From assembly GCA_963978545.1 (NCBI GenBank), contig OZ021725.1, positions 3,698,185 to 3,762,184 of the forward strand: DNA of 64,000 bases, in the 5' to 3' direction. The notes under the pieces are model-generated. The model was not told the DNA's origin. It worked only from the letters and a program-made list of their open reading frames with translations, and ran no database searches. Source of the DNA: Linyphia triangularis. Taxonomy: Eukaryota > Arthropoda > Arachnida > Araneae > Linyphiidae. Position numbers and translations under genes: made by a program. Shown one piece after another: positions 23,825 through 33,789 of this stretch; position 1 is the first letter of the stretch, and the number at the start of each line of letters is the position of its first letter.

Positions 23825-24589
23825 AGAGCCTAAAATATTTGAATGAACTTTTTATGGATGGCTTTCCAAACACAGAATACCAAAGCTGATATTTTTCTTC
23901 ATTCTATAATAGTAGTCAGTACCTTAATATACAATTGTTTAAGGAATTACGTGAAAGATATAGATAATTTTCATTGAATTATAGCTTTTATAGAGAATAT
24001 ATGGGCAGTAGTTAAATTTTGATCGCTATGAAGGATTGCAGAACTGAAATTAATAAAAATAATTCTTTTTTTAAATAGTACGTTTTGTTGCAATACTCTT
24101 GGAACACTGGCGAGGTGCGAGTTTCTATCTTTTGGTGTTATTAAATTTATATACTTTGAATTAAATTTAATAAAATTACAAGTATTCATAAAAAAATTAA
24201 ATATATCAAAACATATATTTAAGAACTCTACTGTTTTATAGTAAAGTTAGAGTTTGTAGAAGCTTTATTTTTAAATTTATTATTTGTATAAATGTATTCA
24301 TTAATTATTTTGAACGTAAATCTCTGTATGTATAAAAAATATATTTTTAAGTATTATTTAAATGATAGCAAGAACTACAGCCACAATTAGTACCTTAAAA
24401 AAATTGTCATTACTTGCAGAGGGGTGCAGACCCAGTTCACTTGGTATTAAAAACCTTTTGCCGATGATATATGTTACAATGGGAAACAAATCAGCACGTA
24501 CTTAATTTAATATTCATCTAGAGATTATATTGAAGCATAAAAAAACCCTTTTGTTCTATTTTACGATATTTAGAGTGTATAAATACATT
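23825..24589. other. Intergenic, no gene seen
   Basis: AT-rich; the only longer frame (minus strand, 23971-24189) has no motif. Confidence 0.3.
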
Positions 24590-25612
24590 TTAAGGGGACT
24601 TGATACACTTTAAACTCTTTTTTTTTTTATTTAAAACTTTAAAATTATAATTTTTACACAGTTGGAAGAATTACTAAGTAAAAACTAAATTTTACTTATA
24701 AAAAAGTTCACATTCTGCTCTAAATTTTCAAAATTTTAAATTTGTTTTAAAAATTCTTCAAATTTCAAATTTTATTTTCTATTTCTTTTTTAATTTTTCA
24801 ATATTTTCTACTGATTTAGGAAAAAAAAAAATGTTTCTAACTTTTTAGGCATCGACTTTAGAACAAGTAAAATATTTTTTCAGAAAAACGATAGTACTGT
24901 ACTTATAGGTAAAAAAAGCGTAAAAAACAAGTATTTTTCAACATTTAAATTTCTAAACAAAAGTTTTTATTATAAAAGTTATATATTAAGTTATTTATAA
25001 AAAAGTTCACATTTTGCTCTAAATTTTCAAAATTTTAAATTTGTTTTAAAAATTCATCAAGTTTCAAATTTTATTTTCTATTTCTTTTTTAATTTTTCAA
25101 TATTTTCTACTGATTTAGGAAAAAAAAAAAAATGTTTCTAACTTTTTAGGCATCGACTTTAGAACAAGTAAAATATTTTTTCAGAAAAACGATAGTACTG
25201 TACTTATAGGTAAAAAAAGCGTAAAAAACAAGTATTTTTCAACATTTAAATTTCTAAACAAAAGTTTTTATTTTATTCAAAAATCCATGCCTATTTTTGT
25301 CAAATAGATATTAAGAATGGCACACAAAAAGCTGTCATTTCATTCATATTTGGTGAAGTTTTAGCATTTTGAGTGAGGTGGAAATTTCAAAAATCCAGAA
25401 CTGAGAAAAATGCGTTCGAAACATCCAAGGAGATATTGCGCCAATGCTAAATTCTCCATAAAAATATAGTTTTCCTGCAATTGCAGTTGTCGGATCAGCT
25501 CAAAAACTTGCCAAAATAAGGAGAAGGTTTCAAAGATTATAAACACGCAAAAAATAGAATATTTATATTTTAAATATTTTTTGTTAAACAAAGGTGTACC
25601 AAGTCCATTTAA
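24590..25612. mobile_element. TTAA element C (1023 bp) with internal duplication
   Basis: TTAA at 24590-24593 and 25609-25612 flanks inverted termini GGGGACTTGATACAC and, on the other strand, ATGGACTTGGTACAC. A ~299-bp stretch is duplicated in tandem: GTTCACATTCTGCTC at 24706 and GTTCACATTTTGCTC at 25005. Subtracting it leaves about 724 bp, the size of elements A and B. GAAATTTCAAAAATCC ... GAGAAAAATGCG near 25380-25415 matches the complement of the 3' region of element H. Non-coding. Confidence 0.85.
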
Positions 25613-25799
25613 TTTTCTGAATTTTTTTGTTTCTCCATTAAAGTAAATTAAATAATGTTCTACAATATTTCACACTCTTTCAAGGAACATAACAATGATT
25701 CACATACAAAAGAAATCTTTCAAAACAATGCACACTAGCAGCTCCTTAAATCCAACAATGCGATTGATTCCTACTACAATGAAAAAGATATTACGAAAT

Positions 25800-26240
25800 A
25801 AAGGAAGTATTTAGGGTAAATTGCCATCTTCTACACGATGCGTAATTCCGATGAAAAGACAACCCGGGCATAAGGGGTACGGTGGAGTCGAAATAATAAC
25901 ATTCAAAAGGGGAACGTGGCTCCCGAAATCTCGGAATTTTCTTTAATGGCCTCTCCCGTTTATGAGTGGAGGATAACTCGCTCCGGAAATTTTCCGGATT
26001 CTTTTAAGTGCGTTTATTGCCCATTCCGGAAGCATTTAGGATGTCGTAAAATTATCCCCCGCCCGGGTAATTTTGCCCGGGCATAAGCTATCCCGGAGAT
26101 ATTTGAGATCATATTTTTAAGAGGCTGGGCTAATAGGGGGAATAGGGGCATTTTTATCGGGGCATTTCTCGTTTTCCAGCTTTTTCCAGCTGCAATCAGA
26201 GAAAAAAGGATAAATCTCGGGGATTTTTTTTTGGCGGAAT
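25800..26240. other. GC-richer island, unexplained
   Basis: Contains CCCGGGCATAAG (25863) and CCCGCCCGGGTAATTTTGCCCGGGCATAAG (26058 on), TCCGGAAATTTTCCGGA (a palindrome near 25992) and CTCCCGAAATCTCGG. No open frame or TE signature. A conserved non-coding element or promoter region of a distant gene is possible but not shown. Confidence 0.3.
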
Positions 26241-26337
26241 GAATGGGGTTTTGTGGGCAATTTAGGAACGTTTGTTGCTATAAAACAGTTTTTGTAGGGA
26301 TGACGTCAACAGAAGCAGGAGCATTACAGCTATTCCG

Positions 26338-26865
26338 GAGAATTGACGAAAAAGAGATTTATCAATTGTTACATTGTTATAATTCAGTTTTCTTAAGCAG
26401 TGTTTTTGAGGTACTCTTAAATTTTGTATCTGGTTAAACGAGATTGCTGAATTTGAAATATTTATAGTGCGTAAGATTTATAATGCTTGAAGAATTGACA
26501 GAAAAGAGATTTATCAATTGTTACATTGTTATAATTCAGTTTTCTTAAGCAGTGTTTTTGAGGTACTCTTAAATTTTGTATCTGGTTAAACGAGATTGCT
26601 GAATTTGAAATATGTATAGTGCGTAAGATTTATAATGTTTGAAGAATTGACAGAAAAGAGATTTATCAATTGTTACATTGTTATAATTCAGTTTTCTTAA
26701 GCAGTGTTTTTGAGGTACTCTTAAATTTTGTATCTCGGTAAAAAAAGATTGCTGAATTTGAAATATGCAGTGAGTGAAAATTATACTGTTTGGAGATTTT
26801 ACTGAAAAGGGATTTATCAATTCTTGCATTTTTTATAATTCAGTTTTATTAAACAGTGTTTATTA
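26338..26865. repeat. 152-bp tandem repeat, ~3.4 copies
   Basis: AATTGACRRAAAAGAGATTT recurs at 26341, 26493 and 26645, with a diverged partial copy near 26795. Each is followed by TTATCAATTGTTACATTG and GAGGTACTCTTAAATTTTG. Confidence 0.9.
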
Positions 26866-27016
26866 ATAAAATTATTAGTAAAAGTTCATACTTTGCAGAT
26901 ACAATTAAAATGTGATTCTCCTTTTACCACGATATTACTTATTGCGTTTAGCGTCTATGCTTCCTAAATTATTAATGTATTACTCCTTTTTAAATGGTTA
27001 CTACATTGGGGAATGC

Positions 27017-27070
27017 TAAATGGTTGTGGGTAAATGAAAGAAAAGTCTTTCATTTACCCACAACCATTTA
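27017..27070. repeat. Perfect 25-bp hairpin with 4-base loop
   Basis: TAAATGGTTGTGGGTAAATG... (27017-27041) is exactly complementary to 27046-27070, separated only by AAAG. It is isolated from any recognised transposon end. Confidence 0.92.
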
Positions 27071-27109
27071 ACAGTCCATAGTCATATATAGCTTGCATGC
27101 TTGAACTAT

Positions 27110-27957
27110 GCAATTACCTCACATTTCCACGCATCTTAACTGATCTATGCAGCACCATGCATTCTACAAGGGACAGAAAACAAGATATTACATATTGTGT
27201 TAGCGTCTACACTTCCACACTCAAAACATATTGTTTTACTCATTTATATATGCATAACATCTTCTACTAACCGCCAATCACTTAACATTCCATCCATAGC
27301 CATATACAGGACACCATGCATCTATGCAATCCTCTAAAAACGCATTCGATGCCATTGAGTGGACCCTAAGGGTTACAATCTATCTTCACCTACCTTAAGT
27401 ACTACGCATCTTAACTGCTCTATGTAGCACCATGCATTCTACGATTGACAGAAAACAAGATATTACATATTGTGTTATCGTCTACACTTCTACACACAAA
27501 ACATATTGTTTTAGTCATTTATCATATTTTTTTAGTCATATACAGGACATATTGTTTTAGTCGTATACAGGACACCATGCATCTACGCAATCCTCTAAAA
27601 GCGCATTCGATGCCATTGAGTGGACTCTAAGGGTTACAATCTATCTTCACCTACCTTAAGTACCACGCATCTTAACTGCTCTATGCAGCACCATGCATTC
27701 TACGAGGAACAGAAAACAAGATTATTACATATTGTGTTATCGTCTACACTTCTACCCACAAAACATATTGTTTTACTCATTTATACATGCCTACTTCTTT
27801 ACGCAACATCTTCTACTAACCACCAATCACTTAACATTCCATCCATAGTCATATACAGGACACCATGCATCTATGCAATCCTCTAAAAACGTATTCGATG
27901 CCATTGAGTGGACCCTAAGGGTTACAATCCATCTTCACCTACCTTAAGTACCCTATA
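27110..27957. repeat. Three-copy tandem repeat, unit 250-290 bp
   Basis: GCATCTTAACTG recurs at 27131, 27416 and 27667. Each copy carries ACATATTGTGTTA, AACATATTGTTTTA, ACAGGACACCATGCATCTA and GAGTGGACCCTAAGGGTTAC-like segments. The middle copy is shortened near CATATTTTTTTAGTC. The 61- and 88-codon frames inside are repeat artefacts. Confidence 0.88.
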
Positions 27958-27965
27958 AATACGAT
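27951..27965 (+). promoter_or_regulatory. TATA-like box at the end of the tandem array
   Basis: CCTATAAATACGATC follows directly on the third repeat copy. A TATA box downstream of repeated sequence would fit a promoter with tandem upstream elements (host gene or LTR U3), but I see no gene after it. The 63-codon minus-strand frame at 28035-28226 points the other way. Confidence 0.2.
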
Positions 27966-28707
27966 CTTCTTCCACTGTGGCAAGAGAAGATCGAGTTTTA
28001 GTTATCCTCTCAAGCGATTTCACTTATTTCTGATTTATATCTCCAAAGATAATCCTTCAGGTAGGATTCTATGTGGAAAGAACATAACTGGGAAAAGATG
28101 GAAAAAATATGGACTGTCTGTTCCGATGTAGCCAAGCTCTCCATCAAAAACGTTCCAGTCCCATTTTGATTTCATTCCTTTCGTCATCGTTTCTCCTTTC
28201 GAGAATAAATTCGAATTACCGTTCATCGTAAAACGTCAGTCGGGATGAGTGACTGATTTATCAGTTCTTGAATTTGCCCTGAGTCCCAGAAATTTTATTT
28301 GACTTCGTAAAAGTGAAATATGTTGCAGGAATAGGAAAAATATGGATTGACTGATATTATTATTTTTTTTTTATATATAAATTTCATGCATTTGATTTTA
28401 AAAGTGAATGCTTTGCTTTATTTTAAAAGGATCGGAATTTTTAGATAGATGCAATAGCCAATGTTGGAGATTTGTCTCTAAGCAGAATAAAATTTGTATG
28501 GTTTTAACATATACAGACATTTCTGAATTCAATGCCATCAAACAATTGCTATTGACAAAGCAATTTAAATATATAGTGCTGCCCCCTTCCCCACCTTCCA
28601 TTCTAAACGTTTTAAAACATTGACATGCATGTTATAAATGTAAGCATTTTCTATATATTACTGAATTTCTGAAAGGTTGTTTTAAATAAATACTATAAGC
28701 ACTCTGA
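27966..28707. other. Intergenic, no supported gene
   Basis: A moderately mixed segment (28030-28250) holds a 63-codon minus-strand frame with no domain I recognise. The rest is AT-rich. Confidence 0.25.
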
Positions 28708-29069
28708 TTAACCCCTTGGGTACATTTGACGTCTGAGACACGTCATTCACTTTTTTTCCCCTATTAGCGGATGACGTGTCTAAGACGTCAAACCAAAAAT
28801 CCTTTGGGTACATTTGACGGCTGAGATTCGTCATGCAAAGGTTTTGCCTGTTAATAATGACGAACCTAATTCGTCATTCAAACTAGTTTGATTGGATATA
28901 TTTTAATGTCACAAGAGTCATGATTGGTTAAGTCAAACATCGGTTGGTTTACCTATACTTTAAAAAAAAAATTTGTTTGGCTGTATTCCTTTAAAGTTCC
29001 TTTATTGTTTTGAACCAAACGTTCAAAACGCAAGAATTTTCCCAAATAAATCCGTACCCAAGGGGTTAA
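28708..29069. mobile_element. TTAA element D (362 bp)
   Basis: TTAA at 28708-28711 and 29066-29069 encloses perfect inverted termini CCCCTTGGGTAC. Subterminal repeats GTACATTTGACGTCTGAGAC and GTACATTTGACGGCTGAGAT follow at the left end, and GACGTGTCTAAGACGTC lies between them. No coding capacity; TTAA-specific MITE. Confidence 0.88.
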
Positions 29070-31480
29070 TAATAAAAAATGCTTTAGTGTACAATATATA
29101 TAAATATATATAAATTTTGAGATATATTACTCTATACTTGAAAATTATTTCATTTATTACAGAACAATATCAAGAATAATTCTATATTTATTGAATTATA
29201 ATCAAAGACATTTGTTTTTATAATTTTAGTTATTTTAATTACCTAAATAATTACACATTTACGCATTACTTGATTTATTATTAATTATTACACTTTTCTA
29301 GAGTAACTAATTATGCATCGGGTTTTTTGGGGACACTCTTCTACTTAAACTTTTTTTTATTATTATTATTTTACATTTAAATAAAACAATAGCTATCAGT
29401 TATTTGAATTATATGGAAAAACAATATTTCACATACATTTTTTTTAACTTAATTTAATTTTTTTAAATATTTAGAAATTTCTAGTTTCTTACACATTTTT
29501 TAAAATGCTAAAGCATTTTTAAATACTCAATTTTTTTCTCACAATCATTTCTAAAAATTTCTTTAAACTATACTTATATAAGTATTGGCACTAAAATATG
29601 GAATACTCGCAATAATTATTTAAAATAGAAATGTTTATTCATAATAACAAAAGAAAATTCCATAAATCAGCAATACTGTTACTTTAGTGTTAAAAAAAAT
29701 ATAAACTACAGCATATTTTTTTAATTAGAATGCCAATTTATAAAAAAGATATATTTTAGAACATGCTCTAAAAATTTAAGATCTCTCCACTAATTAGAAA
29801 AAAACGCCTTACCGTTTCAAAAAATCTAATATCAACAGAAAAAAAAAAAAAAAAAAAAAGTGAGAAAGATCGATTTGGAGGTTTTTATTTCTTAAGAAGA
29901 TCACCTTATCATCCAGCATAAAATGTCACATAACTTATTAAAAACGTAGATACAGTATTAAAATTTTGAATACCCATTTAAAAAAATTCCAAACTATAGT
30001 TTTAGCAAATAAAGAAAAAAAAAATTGGTAAATTTTTCAATTTTTAGGGCAGAGTGTCATCTGAAACTATTTTCTATTAAAATTTGAAATGTGTGCTAGA
30101 GTACGAAAAAGATCTCCTAATGAAATGACATATTTTTTTTTTCATTTAATGTCTATCTATATTAAATAAAAACTAAAATAGCAATATACCAGATTTCTCC
30201 CTCTAACTTTTAAAGGAAGGCCGTATTACTTATGTTGGAGCTTTACACAGGCCGTATGACCCAAACTATGTATGTTTAATCATTATCGATTTCACAATAT
30301 AAAGCATTTCTGAAAACTTGAACTTTTTTTTTATCTTAATAAAATTACAATTAATATTTGATTCTTTTTATCAAATAATAAAAAAAAAAAAATACTAGTT
30401 TTCATTATTAGTAAATTAAAATCTAAAAAAGAAGTGAAGAATTTTTTTGTTTCTACTTAACAATGCGACTTGACATAATTTTTAATAAAAGTTTTGAAAT
30501 TGTACTTCCAGATTACCCCGTTTTAGTAGATATCAAATGTGAGACGATGACAGTCGAAATCGTTCAGTTTATTTTATGATAAGAGTCTATGTCTTTCGTA
30601 GTATTTGTTGCAGTTAATTTTAATAAATTGTCCAAATGAGATTCAGTTTCATTATTCCTGTGTTAATTTTTGATGAAAACCATCTTGCTGAAAGCTTCTT
30701 CATTCTGTTTCTTCGAGTACATAGAGGAGAACTCTGTTCTACAATGTTAACAAATATTTCTTTGAATAAATTACAATTATGTAAAAAATACACAATTTTT
30801 TTTATATAAATAAAACATCTATTTTTAAACAATTATTAACACAAATTTTGGTTTTTTAAATTTAATATTTTTTTTTTAAATATTTTTTTTTTTTTGTGTT
30901 TTTTTGCCCGAAATACAAGCCTTTTTAAAAAGACTACTCCTCCAATTTTTTATATATATATAAATTTTTTAATTTCAAAACTAATTTATCATATTAAAGT
31001 ATACTCAAAAGGTGTAGGGAGAGATTTTTATAATTAGTTTGACAGGGGATTTTACAAAGATGTTTTTTGTTTTTCACAAGAAATTTCTAAATTTTCACAA
31101 AAAATTCCATTTTTTTGAATTCTTAAAAAAAAGTGAATGCATTGCTAAAACAACTCTCCCTACATTTATAAAGCAGATATTCAAGATTTCAAAAATGCAA
31201 ACAATTTAAATCTAAGTAAGTTTTTCTCAAAGCCTTAGCATTTTAAACACAGTCAAAACTGTCAATTCTAGATTTTGTAAAAAGCGAATTTAAAAATAAA
31301 AACTTGCATATCGCTACATAGTAAATCGATATGTAAAAGTTTAAAAATCGAATGTTTGCAGTTCCCTAGAAGTTTGAAATTCCTACCATGTGTTCTTGAG
31401 TATATGTAGCTTAATTTTATGCAATAAAATAAAAAATATTTTTTTACCAAATTTTTTCCTATATTTAGGGTACGGGTCAA
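29070..31480. other. Very AT-rich intergenic sequence
   Basis: Long A and T runs (29839-29859, 30884-30905), (TA)n near 30951 and no credible gene. Frames of 70-74 codons on the minus strand (30620-30832, 31268-31492) have no motif. Confidence 0.35.
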
Positions 31481-31484
31481 CCTG

Positions 31485-32320
31485 AAATCCAAATTTCTGA
31501 ATACATTTAATCCCGCTTTCTTAGCAGTCTGAAAGCAGAATGTTTAACTCCGTTCGTTAAATGCAATCAGAACTCTTGGGAGCCTGGAAATAGATGAATT
31601 ACTTGGAACCGGTAAGTTTTCATCGGTTGCGAATTATATATAAAAAAAAAAAAATTAAAAAAAAATTAAACGTTTACGTGAAAATATTTTATTAAAATAC
31701 CTCCGCAGTTAATCTGTTTCCTAATTATGAAGTAATTTAATGCAAAATTGAAGTGATTTTGTAAAAAGTTTTTTTTAAATATATCAAATTTACGTAACTC
31801 CTAAGTGTTGAAGTTTTTTAATTAAAAAGAAAAAATCTTAACATTTAAAACAGTTATTTTAGTTTCAAAGCCTAATACAATACTGCATAAAAGATTTCAT
31901 AAATAATTATAAAAATTAAGATTTTAGAATTCTGAGTCCTGGATCCCCTTTAATAGATTTAAATGCAGCGAGAATTTTCACTTAGAATTTGTCATAAATA
32001 GATGTACCTTGAGTTTTCGAGTACACTTTGTAAATTAAATAAATGAGTTTCAATTAAATAGGATACTAATTAAATCCAAATTTCCGAACGTATTTAATCC
32101 CGATTCCTTAGCACTCTGAAAGCCGTATGTTAAACTCCGTAAATGCAATTAGCGCTCTTCGGAGTCAGGAAATAGATGGATTACTTGGAACCAGTTGGCT
32201 TTCATCGGATGCGAATTAAAAAAAAAAAAAAAAAGAAAAAAAAAAAAAAAGGAAACGCTTAAGTGAAAATATTTTATTAAAATACCTCCGCAGTTAATCA
32301 ATCTGTTTCCTTATTATGAA
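31485..32320. repeat. Pair of ~245-bp direct repeats, 587 bp apart
   Basis: 31485-31730 and 32072-32320 match in order: AAATCCAAATTTC, TTTAATCCCG, AGCAGTCTGAAAGC/AGCACTCTGAAAGC, GGAAATAGATGRATTACTTGG, an A-rich run, then TACCTCCGCAGTTAATC. The copies have diverged appreciably. It may be an old segmental duplication or a pair of decayed terminal repeats; no TG...CA ends were seen. Confidence 0.8.
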
Positions 32321-32925
32321 CTTAACTTTGTGAGCTTAGAGAAAATCTTACGAAGGTAGAAAAAAAAAACGGAAAAAAAAAAAAAAAAAAAAGAGTTAGA
32401 TCTCGGTATGGAGCAAAGTTACTAACTGGGGAAAAAAAAAGTTATACGATGAAGGATTTTTAATTATCGAATTAGCAAGAATGTTTCCAGATTTGTTTTT
32501 AATAACGATGTTATGCGCTGGTTGATACGCGATGGTGAATTATTCAGATAAAAAATAATTAATCGAAAAATTCGGGGGAAGTTAATAGATTTTTTTTTTT
32601 TTTTTTACATCTATGCCGAGAGGAATCGGTTGCTGAGAAAAAAGTGGAATTCTTGTACTTAATTGCCTGAAAAAAATTAAAGAAAGTAAGTCGGAATTGG
32701 TTTTTTAATTAACATCAATTTTCGATGGTATTTAAATTTTTTTTAGAAGTGTTTACTTTTTTGTTGGTTTAAAAGCAATTAGCAGTGTTGGGGGGGGGGG
32801 GAGGGGATGAAAAAATGTATCTTAACTAAATGTCGGATAAGGTATGTTAACATTGGTTTAATCGAAACATAAGCTTTGTTGGCCAGGAATATAAATTAAG
32901 TTAAATATATTATCTGAGACAATAG
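32321..32925. other. Intergenic with homopolymer runs
   Basis: A runs (32359-32392) and a G run (32790-32806). No gene seen. Confidence 0.3.
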
Positions 32926-33280
32926 AAAGGATGTCTATAAAATGTTGGACACATTTTGATAATGAATAGTTCATAAAACAATGAATATCAATTTAAATTG
33001 ATAACACTGTTGGTTAGATAGATTCAAAAAGTTTTATCACCCATGACAATGGACTTCCACATGTGCGCCGTTCGTCACATAGAGAGTATCAAGACGGAAG
33101 TCAATTTCGCGCCAGGTACGGGCAAGCATGCCGGCATCTACAGAGGCTATTGCAGCTGCAATCCTGGCCTTTAAGTCAATCGACACATTCCTTCAGTAAA
33201 CGATGTCCTTTACGAATCCCCAAAGGAAAATGTCCAGTGGCGTTATATCTGGTGATATGGGTGGCCAAGATAGAAACACA
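32926..33280 (-). pseudogene. mariner-like transposase, 3' end only
   Basis: On the minus strand, 33275 to 33041 reads WPPISPDITPLDIFLWG, then KDIVY, one in-frame TGA, then LKARIAAAIASV, MLARTWREIDFRLD, VTNGAHVEVH and a stop. This is the C-terminal part of a Tc1/mariner-family DDE/D transposase, which cuts and pastes the element at TA sites; the SPDxTPLD block carries the last catalytic aspartate. Further downstream, 32928-32960 (GGATGTCTATAAAATGTTGG) looks like its 3' TIR. The 5' two thirds are missing: the sequence turns into the 51-bp minisatellite. It is non-functional. Confidence 0.82.
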
Positions 33281-33782
33281 TACAACTTAACAACACGCCT
33301 AGACGATATTTGCAAAAGAAATAAGAAAAACATAAAATTAATAACACGGCTAGACGATATTTACAAAAGAAATAAGAAAAACATAAAATTAATAACACGC
33401 CTAGACGATATTTGCAAAAGAAATAAGAAAAACATAAAATTAATAACACGGCTAGACGATATTTACAAAAGAAATAAGAAAAACATAAAATTAATAACAC
33501 GCCTAGACGATATTTGCAAAAGAAATAAGAAAAACATAAAATTAATAACACGTTTAGACGATATTTACAAAAGAAATAAGAAAAACATAAAATTAATAAC
33601 ACGGCTAGACGATATTTACAAAAGAAATAAGAAAAACATAAAATTAATAACACGGCCTAGACGATATTTACAAAAGAAATAAGAAAAACATAAAATTAAT
33701 AACACGGCTAGACGATATTTGCAAAAGAAATAAGAAAAACATAAAATTAATAACACGGCCAGACGATATTTACAAAAGAAAT
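33281..33782. repeat. 51-bp minisatellite, ~10 copies
   Basis: Unit CTAGACGATATTTRCAAAAG plus AAATAAGAAAAACATAAAA and TTAATAACACG. In the first copies ACGCCTAG/TTTGC alternates with ACGGCTAG/TTTAC, a 102-bp dimer. The 17-codon period leaves 159-codon plus and 136-codon minus frames open; neither is a gene. Confidence 0.93.
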
Positions 33783-33789
33783 GATATTC

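Noticed and set aside
33203..33682. 159-codon plus and 136-codon minus frames
   Set aside because: Products of the 51-bp minisatellite; the plus frame starts antisense to the transposase relic.
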